Shown here in pieces: positions 16,128 through 25,535 of a DNA stretch of 64,000 nt; position 1 is the stretch's first letter; every line of letters begins with the position of its first letter. The DNA comes from Rhizorhabdus dicambivorans. Lineage in GTDB: Bacteria; Pseudomonadota; Alphaproteobacteria; Sphingomonadales; Sphingomonadaceae. The notes under the pieces are model-generated. The model did not search any database. It was not told where the DNA came from and saw nothing but the letters and a program-made list of their open reading frames with translations. Location of the stretch: assembly GCF_002355275.1 (NCBI RefSeq), contig NZ_CP023449.1, forward strand, positions 4,194,001-4,258,000. The letters are read 5' to 3'. A program made the position numbers and the translations under genes.

Positions 16128-18155
16128 ATGTCACCTACCAAAGTTCTCGTCGGACAGATTTTGGTCGTCTTCATTCTAGCTTTGCTGGGTGTCTGGACCG
16201 CAACGCAGTGGACAGCAGCCTCGTTCGCTTATCAACCCGAACTCGGCAAGCCGTGGACAACCATCGGAGCTTATCCGCTCTATTACCCATGGGCGTTATT
16301 CAGCTGGTGGTACCACTTCGAAGCATACGCCCCGCTCGTTTTCGACCAAGCCGGGTTTATTGCCGCCACCAGTGGTTTAGTTGCCTATGGCGCTGCAATC
16401 GCCGGATCGGTCTGGCGGGCACGGCAGAACGCCTCGGTCACCACCTACGGGTCGGCTCGCTGGGCCAATACGGTTGAGATCGAGGGCGCAGGCCTGACAG
16501 CCGATAAAGGCGTCTATCTCGGCCGAACCGAACGTCATTATCTCCGCCATGACGGCCCTGAACACGTCATGGCGTTCGCGCCCACGCGGAGCGGAAAAGG
16601 CGTCGGCCTTGTCGTTCCAAGCTTGCTTGGCTGGATGGGCTCGGTCGTTGTCCACGACATCAAAGGCGAGAACTGGCAGCTGACCGCCGGATGGCGCGCG
16701 CATTTCTCGCATAGCCTGCTGTTCAACCCCACCGATCCGCGATCGGCACGCTATAATCCGCTATTGGAGGTTCGCCGGGGCGCACAGGAAGTCCGCGACG
16801 TCCAGAATATCGCCGACATCTTGGTCGATCCCGAAGGCGCGCTCGACCGGCGCAACCACTGGGAAAAGACCAGCCACTCGCTGCTGGTCGGCGCCATCCT
16901 CCACATCCTCTACGCCGACGAGGACAAGACGCTCGCGCGGGTAGCCGCCTTCCTGTCCGATCCGAAGCGCCCGTTCGTCGCGACGCTACGGGCGATGATG
17001 ACGACTAATCATCTGGGCTCGACCGAAACGCCCATGGTCCATCCGGTCGTCGCATCAGCAGCACGCGAGCTTCTCAATAAGTCCGAGAACGAGCGCTCGG
17101 GCGTGCTTTCGACCGCGATGTCGTTCCTGGGCCTCTATCGCGACCCGACCGTCGCCGCCGTGACGGCGGCCTGCGACTGGCGGATCGCCGACCTCGTCGA
17201 GGGCCGGCATCCCATCTCGCTCTATCTGGTAGTACCGCCGTCCGACATCAGCCGCACCAAGCCGCTGATCCGCCTGATCCTCAACCAGATCGGCCGCCGC
17301 CTCACCGAGCAGCTCCACGCCGAGGGCGCGCCCGGCCGCCATAAATTGCTGCTGATGCTTGACGAGTTTCCGGCGCTGGGGCGGCTCGACTTCTTCGAGA
17401 CGAGCCTCGCCTTCCTCGCCGGCTATGGCGTCCGCGCCTTCCTGATCGCCCAAAGCCTCAACCAGATCGAGAAGGCCTATGGCGAGCACAACTCGATCCT
17501 CGACAACTGCCATATCCGCGTCGCCTTCGCGACCAACGACGAGCGGACCGCGAAGCGCCTGTCCGATGCGCTCGGCACTGCGACCGAACAGCGGTCCATG
17601 CGCAACTATGCCGGCCACCGGCTGGCTCCCTGGCTCGCCCATGTCATGGTGAGCCGCCAAGAGACGGCACGCGCGCTACTGACGCCGGGCGAGATCATGC
17701 AGCTGCCGCCCGTGGACGAGATCATCCTCGTCTCCGGTCACCCGCCGATCCGCGCGAAGAAGCTGCGCTATTTCGAGGACCGGAGCTTCACCGGCCGTGT
17801 CCTGCCGCCGCCCGCCCTCGCTTCGAACGGTTATCCCGATCGGCCGCCGACCCGGTCCGACGACTGGACCGGCATGGTCCGAGCCGCCGACCCGCGGCTC
17901 GCTCCGACCGCAGCCGACGAAGATGCAGCGGAGGCCGGCGGCCTCGAACAGGCCCCGCACCCGGCACATGAGATTGAGCTGCCTGCGCCGGAGCAGGTGC
18001 AGAGCGCCGACCCGCTCGGGCTTAATGAAGACGAGCCGGATGCCGCGATCGACAAGCGCGCGATGGATCAGGCGCGGGCACTGGGCACGGCGCGCAGCAT
18101 CTACGCGATGGATGCCGGCACCACGCATCCCGGCAATCTCGAGCTGGACCTCTGA
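16128..18155 (+). CDS. traG: Type IV coupling protein TraG
   Basis: 675 aa from the ATG at 16128 with CGGAG upstream; a TTG 27 nt earlier is less likely. Two N-terminal membrane segments (about residues 5-28 and 75-95) precede a VirD4/TraG ATPase domain with Walker A APTRSGKGVG (about 150) and Walker B LLLMLDEFPALG (about 406). The coupling protein links the relaxase-DNA complex to the trb secretion channel at the inner membrane. It opens the conjugation operon. The acidic, Pro-rich C-terminal 110 residues are probably disordered. Confidence 0.95.
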   Translation: MSPTKVLVGQILVVFILALLGVWTATQWTAASFAYQPELGKPWTTIGAYPLYYPWALFSWWYHFEAYAPLVFDQAGFIAATSGLVAYGAAIAGSVWRARQNASVTTYGSARWANTVEIEGAGLTADKGVYLGRTERHYLRHDGPEHVMAFAPTRSGKGVGLVVPSLLGWMGSVVVHDIKGENWQLTAGWRAHFSHSLLFNPTDPRSARYNPLLEVRRGAQEVRDVQNIADILVDPEGALDRRNHWEKTSHSLLVGAILHILYADEDKTLARVAAFLSDPKRPFVATLRAMMTTNHLGSTETPMVHPVVASAARELLNKSENERSGVLSTAMSFLGLYRDPTVAAVTAACDWRIADLVEGRHPISLYLVVPPSDISRTKPLIRLILNQIGRRLTEQLHAEGAPGRHKLLLMLDEFPALGRLDFFETSLAFLAGYGVRAFLIAQSLNQIEKAYGEHNSILDNCHIRVAFATNDERTAKRLSDALGTATEQRSMRNYAGHRLAPWLAHVMVSRQETARALLTPGEIMQLPPVDEIILVSGHPPIRAKKLRYFEDRSFTGRVLPPPALASNGYPDRPPTRSDDWTGMVRAADPRLAPTAADEDAAEAGGLEQAPHPAHEIELPAPEQVQSADPLGLNEDEPDAAIDKRAMDQARALGTARSIYAMDAGTTHPGNLELDL

Positions 18156-18157
18156 CC

Positions 18158-18559
18158 GTGGTCGAGCGCGTCCGCTACCAGCTCTTCCTGCCAAAGCCGC
18201 TCAGCGATCGGTTGGAGGCGCTCGCCGCGAAGCCCGGGGCGACCAAGTCCGCGATCCTCACCGACGCGCTGACCGCCTGGCTCAATCGTCGCGGCGCGTC
18301 CGAGCTCGAAGAGCGCTTCGCGATCCGGCTCGACCGGCTGACCAACGCGATCGGGCGGGTCGAGCGCGACGGCCATGTCGTGCTCGAAACGCTGGCGCTA
18401 TTCATCCGCTTCGAGCTTTCGATCCAGGCGCCGCTGGCGGAGAATGATCAGGCAGGCCGGGCTGTCGCCCGGCAGCGCTTCGAAGCCTTCGTCCAGCAGG
18501 TCGGACGGCAGGTTGCCGCCGGCAAGCGGACGCTCGGGCCCGAGGAGGGCGACCGGTGA
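18158..18559 (+). CDS. CopG/ribbon-helix-helix-type protein between traG and trbB
   Basis: 133 aa with a GTG start 2 nt after the traG stop; its own stop overlaps trbB. The N-terminus (RVRYQLFLPKPLSDRLEALAAKPGATKSAILTDAL) fits a ribbon-helix-helix DNA-binding fold. A helical C-terminal part follows. Tn4371-family conjugation modules usually carry such a gene at this position, and it may autoregulate transfer. Function is inferred from position and fold. Confidence 0.75.
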   Translation: MVERVRYQLFLPKPLSDRLEALAAKPGATKSAILTDALTAWLNRRGASELEERFAIRLDRLTNAIGRVERDGHVVLETLALFIRFELSIQAPLAENDQAGRAVARQRFEAFVQQVGRQVAAGKRTLGPEEGDR

Positions 18560-19539
18560 ACCCCGGCTTCTCTGCCGATCGCCGCCGCGCGATGCTCCGA
18601 ACCGCCATGGGGCCCGCGATCGCGGACGCACTCGCCGATCCGCTCGTCACCGAGATCATGGTCAATCCCGACGGGGCTTTGCGGCTCGACCGGCTGGGAG
18701 AAGGTCGGATCGATACCGGCACCAAACTCGACGCCGCGACAACCGAGCGGATCATCCGCCTCGTCGCAAGCCAAGCAGGCGGCGAGGTTTTGCCGGACAT
18801 ACCGATCGTTTCAACCGAGCTGCCCGCCCATGTCGACGGCGGCGCCGGAGAGCGCTTCGAAGGCCTCCTGCCGCCGATTTCGACCGGGCCCTGTTTCTCG
18901 ATTCGGAAGCCCGCGGGCCGCCTCTACAAGCTCGACGACTACGTTGCTGACGGGCTGATGGCCCCGGTCGCGGCAGACCAATTGCGCGCCGCCGTCGTCC
19001 AGCGGTCGAACATCTTGATCGCCGGCGGCACCAGCTCGGGGAAGACGACGCTCGCGAATGCGCTGCTCGCCGAACTGGCGTGGATCGACGCGCGGGTCAT
19101 CCTCATCGAGGATACGCGCGAGCTACAGAGCCCGGCGCCCGATACGGTAGCGCTGCGCACCCGCCCCGGCAGCGTCTCGATGCGCGATCTGGTGCGGTCG
19201 ACCCTGCGCCTGCGCCCCGATCGCATCATTGTCGGCGAAGTTCGCGGGCCGGAAGCGCTCGACATGCTCAAGGCGTGGAACACCGGCCATCCGGGCGGGA
19301 TCGCGACTATCCATGCCAACAGCGCGACCGCTGCCCTCTACCGGGTCGAGCAGCTGATTCAGGAAGCGGTGCTCACCGTCCCGCGCGCGCTTGTGACCGA
19401 AGCGATCGACATCGTCGTCTTCATCGCGGGCCGCGGCGCCGACCGGCGAGTCGCCAGCGTCGCCCGCGTGATCGGTGTCGATCCCGATACCGGCGCCTAC
19501 GCCCTCACCGAACTTCTTCCCCCAACCCAAGGAGACTGA
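18556..19539 (+). CDS. trbB: Conjugal transfer ATPase TrbB (VirB11 family)
   Basis: 327 aa, GTG start overlapping the previous stop (GTGA). The N-terminal domain is followed by a secretion ATPase domain with Walker A GGTSSGKTT (about 157-165), the Asp box (ILIEDTRELQ), Walker B-like IIVGEVRGPEALDML and the His box GIATIHANSA. This hexameric cytoplasmic ATPase energises pilus assembly and substrate transfer. Length is typical. Confidence 0.95.
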   Translation: MNPGFSADRRRAMLRTAMGPAIADALADPLVTEIMVNPDGALRLDRLGEGRIDTGTKLDAATTERIIRLVASQAGGEVLPDIPIVSTELPAHVDGGAGERFEGLLPPISTGPCFSIRKPAGRLYKLDDYVADGLMAPVAADQLRAAVVQRSNILIAGGTSSGKTTLANALLAELAWIDARVILIEDTRELQSPAPDTVALRTRPGSVSMRDLVRSTLRLRPDRIIVGEVRGPEALDMLKAWNTGHPGGIATIHANSATAALYRVEQLIQEAVLTVPRALVTEAIDIVVFIAGRGADRRVASVARVIGVDPDTGAYALTELLPPTQGD

Positions 19540-19541
19540 CC

Positions 19542-19856
19542 ATGCGCGCCATCGCGATCATTCGCCCACTCATAGCGGCTCCGCTGCTCACGATCGCCGC
19601 GGCGGCGCATGCCGCCGGCTCAGGTATGCCTTGGGAAGAGCCGCTCGAACAGGTGCTCGAGTCCGTTCAGGGTCCGGTGGCCAAGATCATGGCGGTGATC
19701 ATCATCATCGTCACCGGGCTGACCCTGGCGTTCGGGGAAACGGCAGGCGGCTTCCGCCGCCTCATCCAGATCATCTTCGGCCTCTCGATCGCCTTTGCCG
19801 CGTCGAGCTTCTTCCTGTCCTTCTTCAGCTTCGGCGGTGGGGCGCTGGTCGCGTGA
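19542..19856 (+). CDS. trbC: Pilin-like TrbC (VirB2 family)
   Basis: 104 aa, start preceded by AAGGAG. A signal-peptide-like N-terminus (IAAPLLTIAAAAHAAG) is followed by two hydrophobic segments (IMAVIIIIVTGLTLAFG and the IIFGLSIAFAASSFFLSF region), the VirB2/TrbC pattern. It would be the major subunit of the conjugative pilus after processing. Its stop overlaps the trbD GTG start. Confidence 0.9.
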   Translation: MRAIAIIRPLIAAPLLTIAAAAHAAGSGMPWEEPLEQVLESVQGPVAKIMAVIIIIVTGLTLAFGETAGGFRRLIQIIFGLSIAFAASSFFLSFFSFGGGALVA

Positions 19857-20125
19857 CCGACGCTACGCCCCATCTCGAAGGCTTCGAAGTGCCGATCCAC
19901 GGATCACTCGGCAGCCCGATCCTGCTGGGCGGGGCGCCGCGCGGCGTCGCCATCATCAACGGCACGCTGGCGGCGGCGATTGGGCTCGGCCTCCAGCAAT
20001 GGTTGCCCGGCCTGATCCTCTGGCTCGCCGGTCACAGCCTCGCCGTCATGGCGACGCGCCGCGATCCCGACTTCCTGCCCGTGCTGCTCCGGCATCTTCG
20101 CCAGAAAGCCTATCTCTCATGCTGA
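19853..20125 (+). CDS. trbD: Mating-pair protein TrbD (VirB3 family)
   Basis: 90 aa, GTG start overlapping trbC. The early VPIHGSL segment and two membrane spans (GVAIINGTLAAAIGLGL; LPGLILWLAGHSLAVM), then the C-terminal RRDPDFLPVL, are characteristic of TrbD/VirB3. It is an inner-membrane part of the channel that works with the TrbE ATPase, with which it overlaps by 7 nt. Confidence 0.9.
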   Translation: MTDATPHLEGFEVPIHGSLGSPILLGGAPRGVAIINGTLAAAIGLGLQQWLPGLILWLAGHSLAVMATRRDPDFLPVLLRHLRQKAYLSC

Positions 20126-22569
20126 ACCTTCGCGAATATCGCGGCACGGCCGACAGGCTCGCCGATCATCTCCCATGGGCCGCGCTGGTGGCGCCCGGCG
20201 TCATGCTCAACAAGGATGGCAGCTTCCAGCGCAGCTTCGCCTTTCGCGGGCCCGACCTCGAATCCTCGACCGAGGCCGAGCTGATCTCGATCTGTGCGCG
20301 GGCGAACAACGTGCTGAAGCGCTTCGGCACGGGCTGGGCCATGTTCTTCGATGCCGAGCGCCGCGAAGCGCCCGGCTATCCTGACAGCAGCTTTCCCGAT
20401 GCCGCGAGCTGGCTGGTCGATGCCGAGCGCCGCGCCGGCTTCGAGGCCGAGGGCGTCCATTTTGAGAGCCGCTACCACCTGACTCTCGTCTGGCTGCCGC
20501 CGGCCGACAACAGCGAGACCGCCAGTCGCTCGCTGATCGACCGACCCGAGACCGAAGCCGGACGGGATTGGCGGGGCGCCCTGCAGCAATTCATCAGCGA
20601 GACGGCGCGCGTCTTCGACCTGCTCGCCAGCTTCCTGCCCGAGATGGCGGCGCTCGATGACGCCAAAACGCTGACCTTCCTGCACGATGCCATTTCCGAC
20701 CGGCGCCATCCGATCGCCGTTCCGGCAACGCCTATCTATCTCGACGCGCTGCTCACCGATGCCGCCCTGACCGGCGGGCTCGAGCCGCGCTTGGGCGAAC
20801 TTCATCTTCGTACGCTGACCGTGCGGGGCTTCCCCAGCCTCAGCCGCCCCGGCCTGCTCGACGCGCTCAATCACCAGGACTTCGCCTATCGCTGGTCGAC
20901 GCGCTTCATTGCGCTCGACAAGGTTGATGCCACCAAGGCGCTGACCTCGCTGCGCCGGCAATGGTTCAACAAGCGCAAGTCGGTCGCGACCCTGTTGCGC
21001 GAGGTGCTCTACAACCAGCCCGCCCTGCTGCTCGACAGCGATGCCGACAACAAGGTCGTCGATGCCGACCAGGCCTTGCAGGCGCTCGGCGGCGATCATG
21101 TCGCCTTTGGCTATCTGACGATGACGATCACCGTCACCGATCGCGATCGGGACGCCGTCGAGGATAAGGTCCGGCGGGTCGAGCGCATCATCAACGGCCT
21201 TGGCTTCACCACCATCCGCGAGACCGTGAACGCGGTCGAAGCCTGGCTGTCGTCGCTGCCGGGACACGTATATGCCAATGTCCGGCAGCCGCTCGTCCAC
21301 ACGCTGAACCTCGCCCACCTAATGCCGCTGGCCGCGGTCTGGGCGGGGCCAAAGCGCAACAAGCATCTCGACGGACCGCCACTGCTCCTGGCGAAGACCG
21401 CTGGGGCAACGCCGTTCCGCTTGTCGACCCATTTCGGTGACGTCGGCCATATGATGGCGGTCGGTCCCACTGGCGCCGGCAAATCAGTATTGCTGGCGCT
21501 CATCGCGTTCCAGTTCCGGCGCTATCCCGGCGCCCAGATCTTCATCTTCGACAAGGGCTGGTCGGCCCGTGCGGCGGTGCTGGCGATGGGCGGCCGGCAT
21601 CATGCGCTTGGAAGCGACGAGGTTGGGCGATCGCTCGCCTTCCAACCGCTGCGGGATATCGACGACGAGACCCAACGCAGCTGGGCAGCCGACTGGATCG
21701 CGGCTCTGTTCGAGCATGAACGGCTGATCGTCACGCCAGACATCAAATCTGCGCTTTGGACTGCCTTGTGCAGTCTCGCGTCGGCGCCACCCGAGGAGCG
21801 ATCGCTCACGGGCCTGTCGTTGCTCCTGCCCACCAACGCACTGCGGCAGGCGCTGGCCCCCTATACGCTCGACGGACCGCACGGCCGGTTGCTCGATGCG
21901 GCCGAGGCACCTCTTTCGTTCGGGGACATCCAGTGCTTCGAGACCGAGGCGTTGATGGCGCAGCCCGCGGTGGTTGCCCCCGTGCTGAGTTATCTCTTCC
22001 ACCGGCTCGAGGCGCGCTTCACTGGGCGACCAACGCTGCTGATCCTCGACGAGGCCTGGATCTTTCTCGACCATCCGCTGTTCGCGGCCCGGATCCGCGA
22101 ATGGCTGAAGGTGCTGCGCAAGAAGAATGTCGCGGTGCTCTTCGCCACCCAGAGCCTGGCCGACATCTCCGCCTCATCCATCGCGCCAGCGATCATCGAG
22201 AGCTGCCCGCAACGCATATTGCTACCGAACGACCGCGCGATCGAGCCGCAGAGCAGGGAAGCCTATGCGCGCTTCGGGCTCAACAGCCGCCAGATCGACT
22301 TAATCGCGCGGGCGACGCCCAAACGGCACTACTACCTCCAGTCAGCTCGCGGGAACCGCCTGTTCGAGCTTGGGCTCGGACCCATCGCGCTCGCGCTCTG
22401 CGCCGCGAGTGATCCCGCCAGCCAGAAGCTGATCGACGCCATCCTCGACGAGCACGGCACCGCCGATTTCGCGCGCCGCTTCATCGACGCCGTCGGTCCC
22501 TATTGGGCCGCGCCGCTGCTCGATGACTTCCCATCCACCCCCGCCCCCCAAGAAGGAGATGTCCAGTGA
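20119..22569 (+). CDS. trbE: Conjugal transfer ATPase TrbE (VirB4 family)
   Basis: 816 aa from the ATG at 20119, which begins MLNLREYRG as usual for TrbE. An N-terminal CagE/TrbE/VirB domain is followed by an AAA+ motor with Walker A GPTGAGKS (about 449) and Walker B LLILDEAWIF (about 640). It provides energy for pilus biogenesis and substrate passage at the inner membrane. The stop overlaps the trbJ GTG start. Confidence 0.95.
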   Translation: MLNLREYRGTADRLADHLPWAALVAPGVMLNKDGSFQRSFAFRGPDLESSTEAELISICARANNVLKRFGTGWAMFFDAERREAPGYPDSSFPDAASWLVDAERRAGFEAEGVHFESRYHLTLVWLPPADNSETASRSLIDRPETEAGRDWRGALQQFISETARVFDLLASFLPEMAALDDAKTLTFLHDAISDRRHPIAVPATPIYLDALLTDAALTGGLEPRLGELHLRTLTVRGFPSLSRPGLLDALNHQDFAYRWSTRFIALDKVDATKALTSLRRQWFNKRKSVATLLREVLYNQPALLLDSDADNKVVDADQALQALGGDHVAFGYLTMTITVTDRDRDAVEDKVRRVERIINGLGFTTIRETVNAVEAWLSSLPGHVYANVRQPLVHTLNLAHLMPLAAVWAGPKRNKHLDGPPLLLAKTAGATPFRLSTHFGDVGHMMAVGPTGAGKSVLLALIAFQFRRYPGAQIFIFDKGWSARAAVLAMGGRHHALGSDEVGRSLAFQPLRDIDDETQRSWAADWIAALFEHERLIVTPDIKSALWTALCSLASAPPEERSLTGLSLLLPTNALRQALAPYTLDGPHGRLLDAAEAPLSFGDIQCFETEALMAQPAVVAPVLSYLFHRLEARFTGRPTLLILDEAWIFLDHPLFAARIREWLKVLRKKNVAVLFATQSLADISASSIAPAIIESCPQRILLPNDRAIEPQSREAYARFGLNSRQIDLIARATPKRHYYLQSARGNRLFELGLGPIALALCAASDPASQKLIDAILDEHGTADFARRFIDAVGPYWAAPLLDDFPSTPAPQEGDVQ

Positions 22570-23309
22570 ACCGTCGCCGCATCATCATCGCCGCGCTCGC
22601 CAGCGCCGCTGCCGCCGGGACCGTCGCCGCCGTCGTGCTAGTGCCCGACACACCCGCCCGGGCCCAGCTCTCGGTCTTTGATCCTAGCAACTATGCCCAA
22701 AACATCCTGACCGCTGCGCGCACGCTACAGCAGGTCAACCAGCAGATCCGGCAGCTCCAGAACGAAGCCGACATGCTGACCAACATGGGCAAGAACCTGT
22801 CGAAGATCGACTTCCCGCAGCTGAACGCCCTCAAGCAGAAGCTCGCCGAGATTGATCGACTGATGGGGCAGGCCCAGGGCATCGACTTCAAAGTCGATCA
22901 GCTCGACGAGCGCTTTTCCCAGCTCTTCCCGCGCGACTTCGCCTCGGCGCTTCGCGGTGACCGCCGAATCGTCGATGCCCGCGCGCGGCTCGATGCGAGC
23001 TATGAGGCCTTCCGCCACACAATGGCGGTCCAGAACCGTGTGGTCGAGAATGTCCGCGACGATGCCCAGACCCTCGCTGAGATCGTCGATCGCAGCCAGG
23101 GCGCCGAGGGCTCGCTCCAGGCGCAGCAGGCGACCAACCAGCTGCTCGCGCTGACCGCCAAGCAGCAATTCCAGGTCCAGCAGATGATGGCCGCGCAGTT
23201 CCGCAGCGACGCGCTCGAACAGGCGCGCCGCGCCACGCAGGCGGCCGAGGCGCGCGCGGCCACCAAAAAGTTCCTCGGCTCCGGATCAGCCTACCCCCCG
23301 CCCGAATAG
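22566..23309 (+). CDS. trbJ: Mating-pair protein TrbJ (VirB5 family)
   Basis: 247 aa, GTG start overlapping trbE. A signal peptide (IIIAALASAAAAGTVAAVV, cleavage near ARAQ) leads a secreted helical protein rich in Gln and coiled-coil segments (TLQQVNQQIRQLQNEADML). TrbJ/VirB5 proteins sit at the pilus tip or periplasmic channel and help contact recipients. A typical trbK lipoprotein gene is not seen after it. Confidence 0.9.
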   Translation: MNRRRIIIAALASAAAAGTVAAVVLVPDTPARAQLSVFDPSNYAQNILTAARTLQQVNQQIRQLQNEADMLTNMGKNLSKIDFPQLNALKQKLAEIDRLMGQAQGIDFKVDQLDERFSQLFPRDFASALRGDRRIVDARARLDASYEAFRHTMAVQNRVVENVRDDAQTLAEIVDRSQGAEGSLQAQQATNQLLALTAKQQFQVQQMMAAQFRSDALEQARRATQAAEARAATKKFLGSGSAYPPPE

Positions 23310-23372
23310 CCCCCCGCGGGCCGGTTAGGCCCTGATCCGGTCAGCGGTGACGGTTCGCCTCCCGTCACTGCC

Positions 23373-23413
23373 GTCGCGGGGCGCGGGCCCGCTCCCCGCT
23401 CGCGCCCCGCGAC
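23373..23413 (+). terminator. 13-bp perfect GC-rich hairpin in the trbJ-trbL gap
   Basis: Arms 23373-23385 and 23401-23413 are fully complementary, with a 15-nt loop. A weaker stem (23347-23353/23362-23368) lies just before. There is no T-tract, so it may pause or attenuate transcription, stabilise upstream mRNA, or limit trbL translation. It is the only large gap in an otherwise overlapping operon, where some relatives carry trbK. Confidence 0.45.
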
Positions 23414-23434
23414 ACCCTTCGAAGGACAGCCCAG

Positions 23435-24733
23435 TTGCAAGATCTCAGCGTCATCGACCGCTTTCTCCAAGCGTTCATCACCTACATCGACAGCGGCTTT
23501 GGCCTGCTTGGTTCCGATGTCGGCTTCCTGACGTCGACGCTTATCGCCATCGACATCACGCTAGCGGGGCTGTTCTGGGCACTCGGCGGCGAAGACAATG
23601 TCATTGGCCGGTTCCTGCGCAAGATCCTCTACGTCGGCGCGTTCGCGTTCATCCTTAACAGCTTCTCGACGCTGGCCGACATCATCTTCCGGTCCTTCGC
23701 GCAGGCGGGCCTCACCGCAGGCGGCGGGACGCTCTCGGCGGATGACCTGCTGAAACCTGGCCGGCTCGCTGGTGTCGGCTTCTCGGCCGCCTGGCCGCTG
23801 CTCGATCAGGCCAGCGACATGGTCGGCATCACGACCTTCTTCGATAATTTCCTGACGATCATGATCCTGCTGTTCGCCTGGATCATCGTCATCATCGCCT
23901 TCTTCATCCTCGCCGTGCAGATGTTCGTAACGATCGTCGAGTTCAAGCTGACGACGCTCGCCGGCTTCATCCTGGTACCCTTCTCGCTGTGGAATCGGAC
24001 TGCCTTCCTCGCTGAGCGCGTGCTCGGCAATGTGGTGAGTTCCGGCATTAAGGTGATGGTGTTGGCCGTCATTGTCGGGATCGGCTCCAACTTCTTCGGC
24101 GAACTCCGTGACGCACTGCAGGGTCAGGAGCCCGACATCGGTCAGGCGATGAGCCTGGTGCTCGCTTCGCTCTCACTCTTTGGCCTCGGCATCTTCGGGC
24201 CCGCGATCGCGAGTGGTCTGGTCTCCGGCGCCCCCCAACTTGGAGCAGGCGCCGCGCTCGGTACGGTTGTCGGCGCGGGTAGCATCGTCGGGCTCGGTGG
24301 CGCGGCGGCAATCGGCGCCGCCCGCGGCATCGGCGGCGGGGCCGCGGATGCGGTTCGCGCTGGAACTTCGATGGGCACTGCGGCATCGACCGCCTACGGG
24401 CTCGGGCAGGCTGCGGCGGAAACCCCGTCGGTGGCGGCCGGTCTCGGTGGTGTCGCCCGGGCCGCTGGCAACGCCGTTCGGGCTCGGGCCTCGACAGTCC
24501 TCGGAGTCGATGAAGCCCGGGCCGCTGGCGCGGACAGTGGCCGCCGCGCCTTCGCAGGATCCGATGGCACTTCACCTGCATCGACTGGCGCCGATCGCGC
24601 GCCGGCTTGGGCGCAGGCACTGCGCTCGGAATCCAACGCCCGCCATCGCCGCCAACTCGCGGTCCATTCGCTGAGCCAGGGCGATCGCGGCGGCGGCTCC
24701 GCCAATCCCGACATCAAGGAAAGGAACGACTGA
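23435..24733 (+). CDS. trbL: Mating-pair membrane protein TrbL (VirB6 family)
   Basis: 432 aa from a TTG start with AAGGA upstream; no in-frame ATG fits the conserved N-terminus (DLSVIDRFLQAFITYIDSGFG). It has about five or six membrane spans (for example FLTIMILLFAWIIVIIAFFILAV and MSLVLASLSLFGLGIFG), then an Ala/Gly-rich cytoplasmic tail. TrbL/VirB6 forms the inner-membrane gate of the transfer channel. Confidence 0.9.
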   Translation: MQDLSVIDRFLQAFITYIDSGFGLLGSDVGFLTSTLIAIDITLAGLFWALGGEDNVIGRFLRKILYVGAFAFILNSFSTLADIIFRSFAQAGLTAGGGTLSADDLLKPGRLAGVGFSAAWPLLDQASDMVGITTFFDNFLTIMILLFAWIIVIIAFFILAVQMFVTIVEFKLTTLAGFILVPFSLWNRTAFLAERVLGNVVSSGIKVMVLAVIVGIGSNFFGELRDALQGQEPDIGQAMSLVLASLSLFGLGIFGPAIASGLVSGAPQLGAGAALGTVVGAGSIVGLGGAAAIGAARGIGGGAADAVRAGTSMGTAASTAYGLGQAAAETPSVAAGLGGVARAAGNAVRARASTVLGVDEARAAGADSGRRAFAGSDGTSPASTGADRAPAWAQALRSESNARHRRQLAVHSLSQGDRGGGSANPDIKERND

Positions 24734-24734
24734 C

Positions 24735-25535
24735 ATGCTCTTCAAGCGTGCTGTGCAGCGCTATGGCCGAACGCCGCCGCCTGAAACACCCTACGCCCGC
24801 GCGGGCAAGGTCTGGGACGACCGCATAGGATCTGCGCGAGCCCAGGCTAGCAACTGGCGCTTCATGGCGATTGCGAGCCTCGGCCTAGCCGGGGGTCTGG
24901 CTGGGACGCTCGCCTGGCAGGCGACACAAAGCCGCGTTGTGCCCTACGTCGTCGAGGTCGACGCGCTCGGCGAAGCCCGAGCCGTTCGCCCGGCCGATGT
25001 CGAATATCGGCCGGGCGATCCTCAGATTGCGTGGCATCTCGGACGCTTCATCACTAATATCCGCTCGGTGTCGCTCGACCCCGTGCTGATGCGACGGGGA
25101 TGGCTCGAAGCCTACGATTTCGCCACCAAGCGCGGCGCCGTCTTCCTCGGGGACTATGCGCGCGGCGCCAATCCCTTCGGGAAGATCGGCGAGAAGACCG
25201 TGTCGGTCACGATCACCAGCGTGGTGCGCGCGTCCGATCAATCCTTCCAGGTGAAATGGGTCGAGACCGCATATGAGCGCGGCAGCGAGGCCAGCTCGAG
25301 CCGGTGGACCGCGATCCTGACGGTCGTCACCAAGCCGCCGGCAACGGCCGACGTGCTCCGCCGAAACCCGCTCGGCATCTATGTTGATGCGATCGACTGG
25401 AGCCGGGAGCTTGAGACGTCCCTGCCGCAGCCGCGGCGACCTGTCGTACCACCCGCGAACATCCCGTCCGGATCGCCGCTGGATCCGACGCTCGCCGAGA
25501 CGCCACCCCATATTCCTCAGGAGTTCGGAGCATGA
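24735..25535 (+). CDS. trbF: Mating-pair protein TrbF (VirB8 family)
   Basis: 266 aa. A short cytoplasmic N-terminus (RYGRTPPPETPYARAGKVWD) precedes one membrane anchor (MAIASLGLAGGLAGTLAW) and a periplasmic VirB8-like domain (YVVEVDALGEARAV; AWHLGRFITNIRSVS). It acts as an assembly scaffold of the channel. It lies between trbL and trbG and overlaps trbG by 4 nt. Confidence 0.92.
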   Translation: MLFKRAVQRYGRTPPPETPYARAGKVWDDRIGSARAQASNWRFMAIASLGLAGGLAGTLAWQATQSRVVPYVVEVDALGEARAVRPADVEYRPGDPQIAWHLGRFITNIRSVSLDPVLMRRGWLEAYDFATKRGAVFLGDYARGANPFGKIGEKTVSVTITSVVRASDQSFQVKWVETAYERGSEASSSRWTAILTVVTKPPATADVLRRNPLGIYVDAIDWSRELETSLPQPRRPVVPPANIPSGSPLDPTLAETPPHIPQEFGA

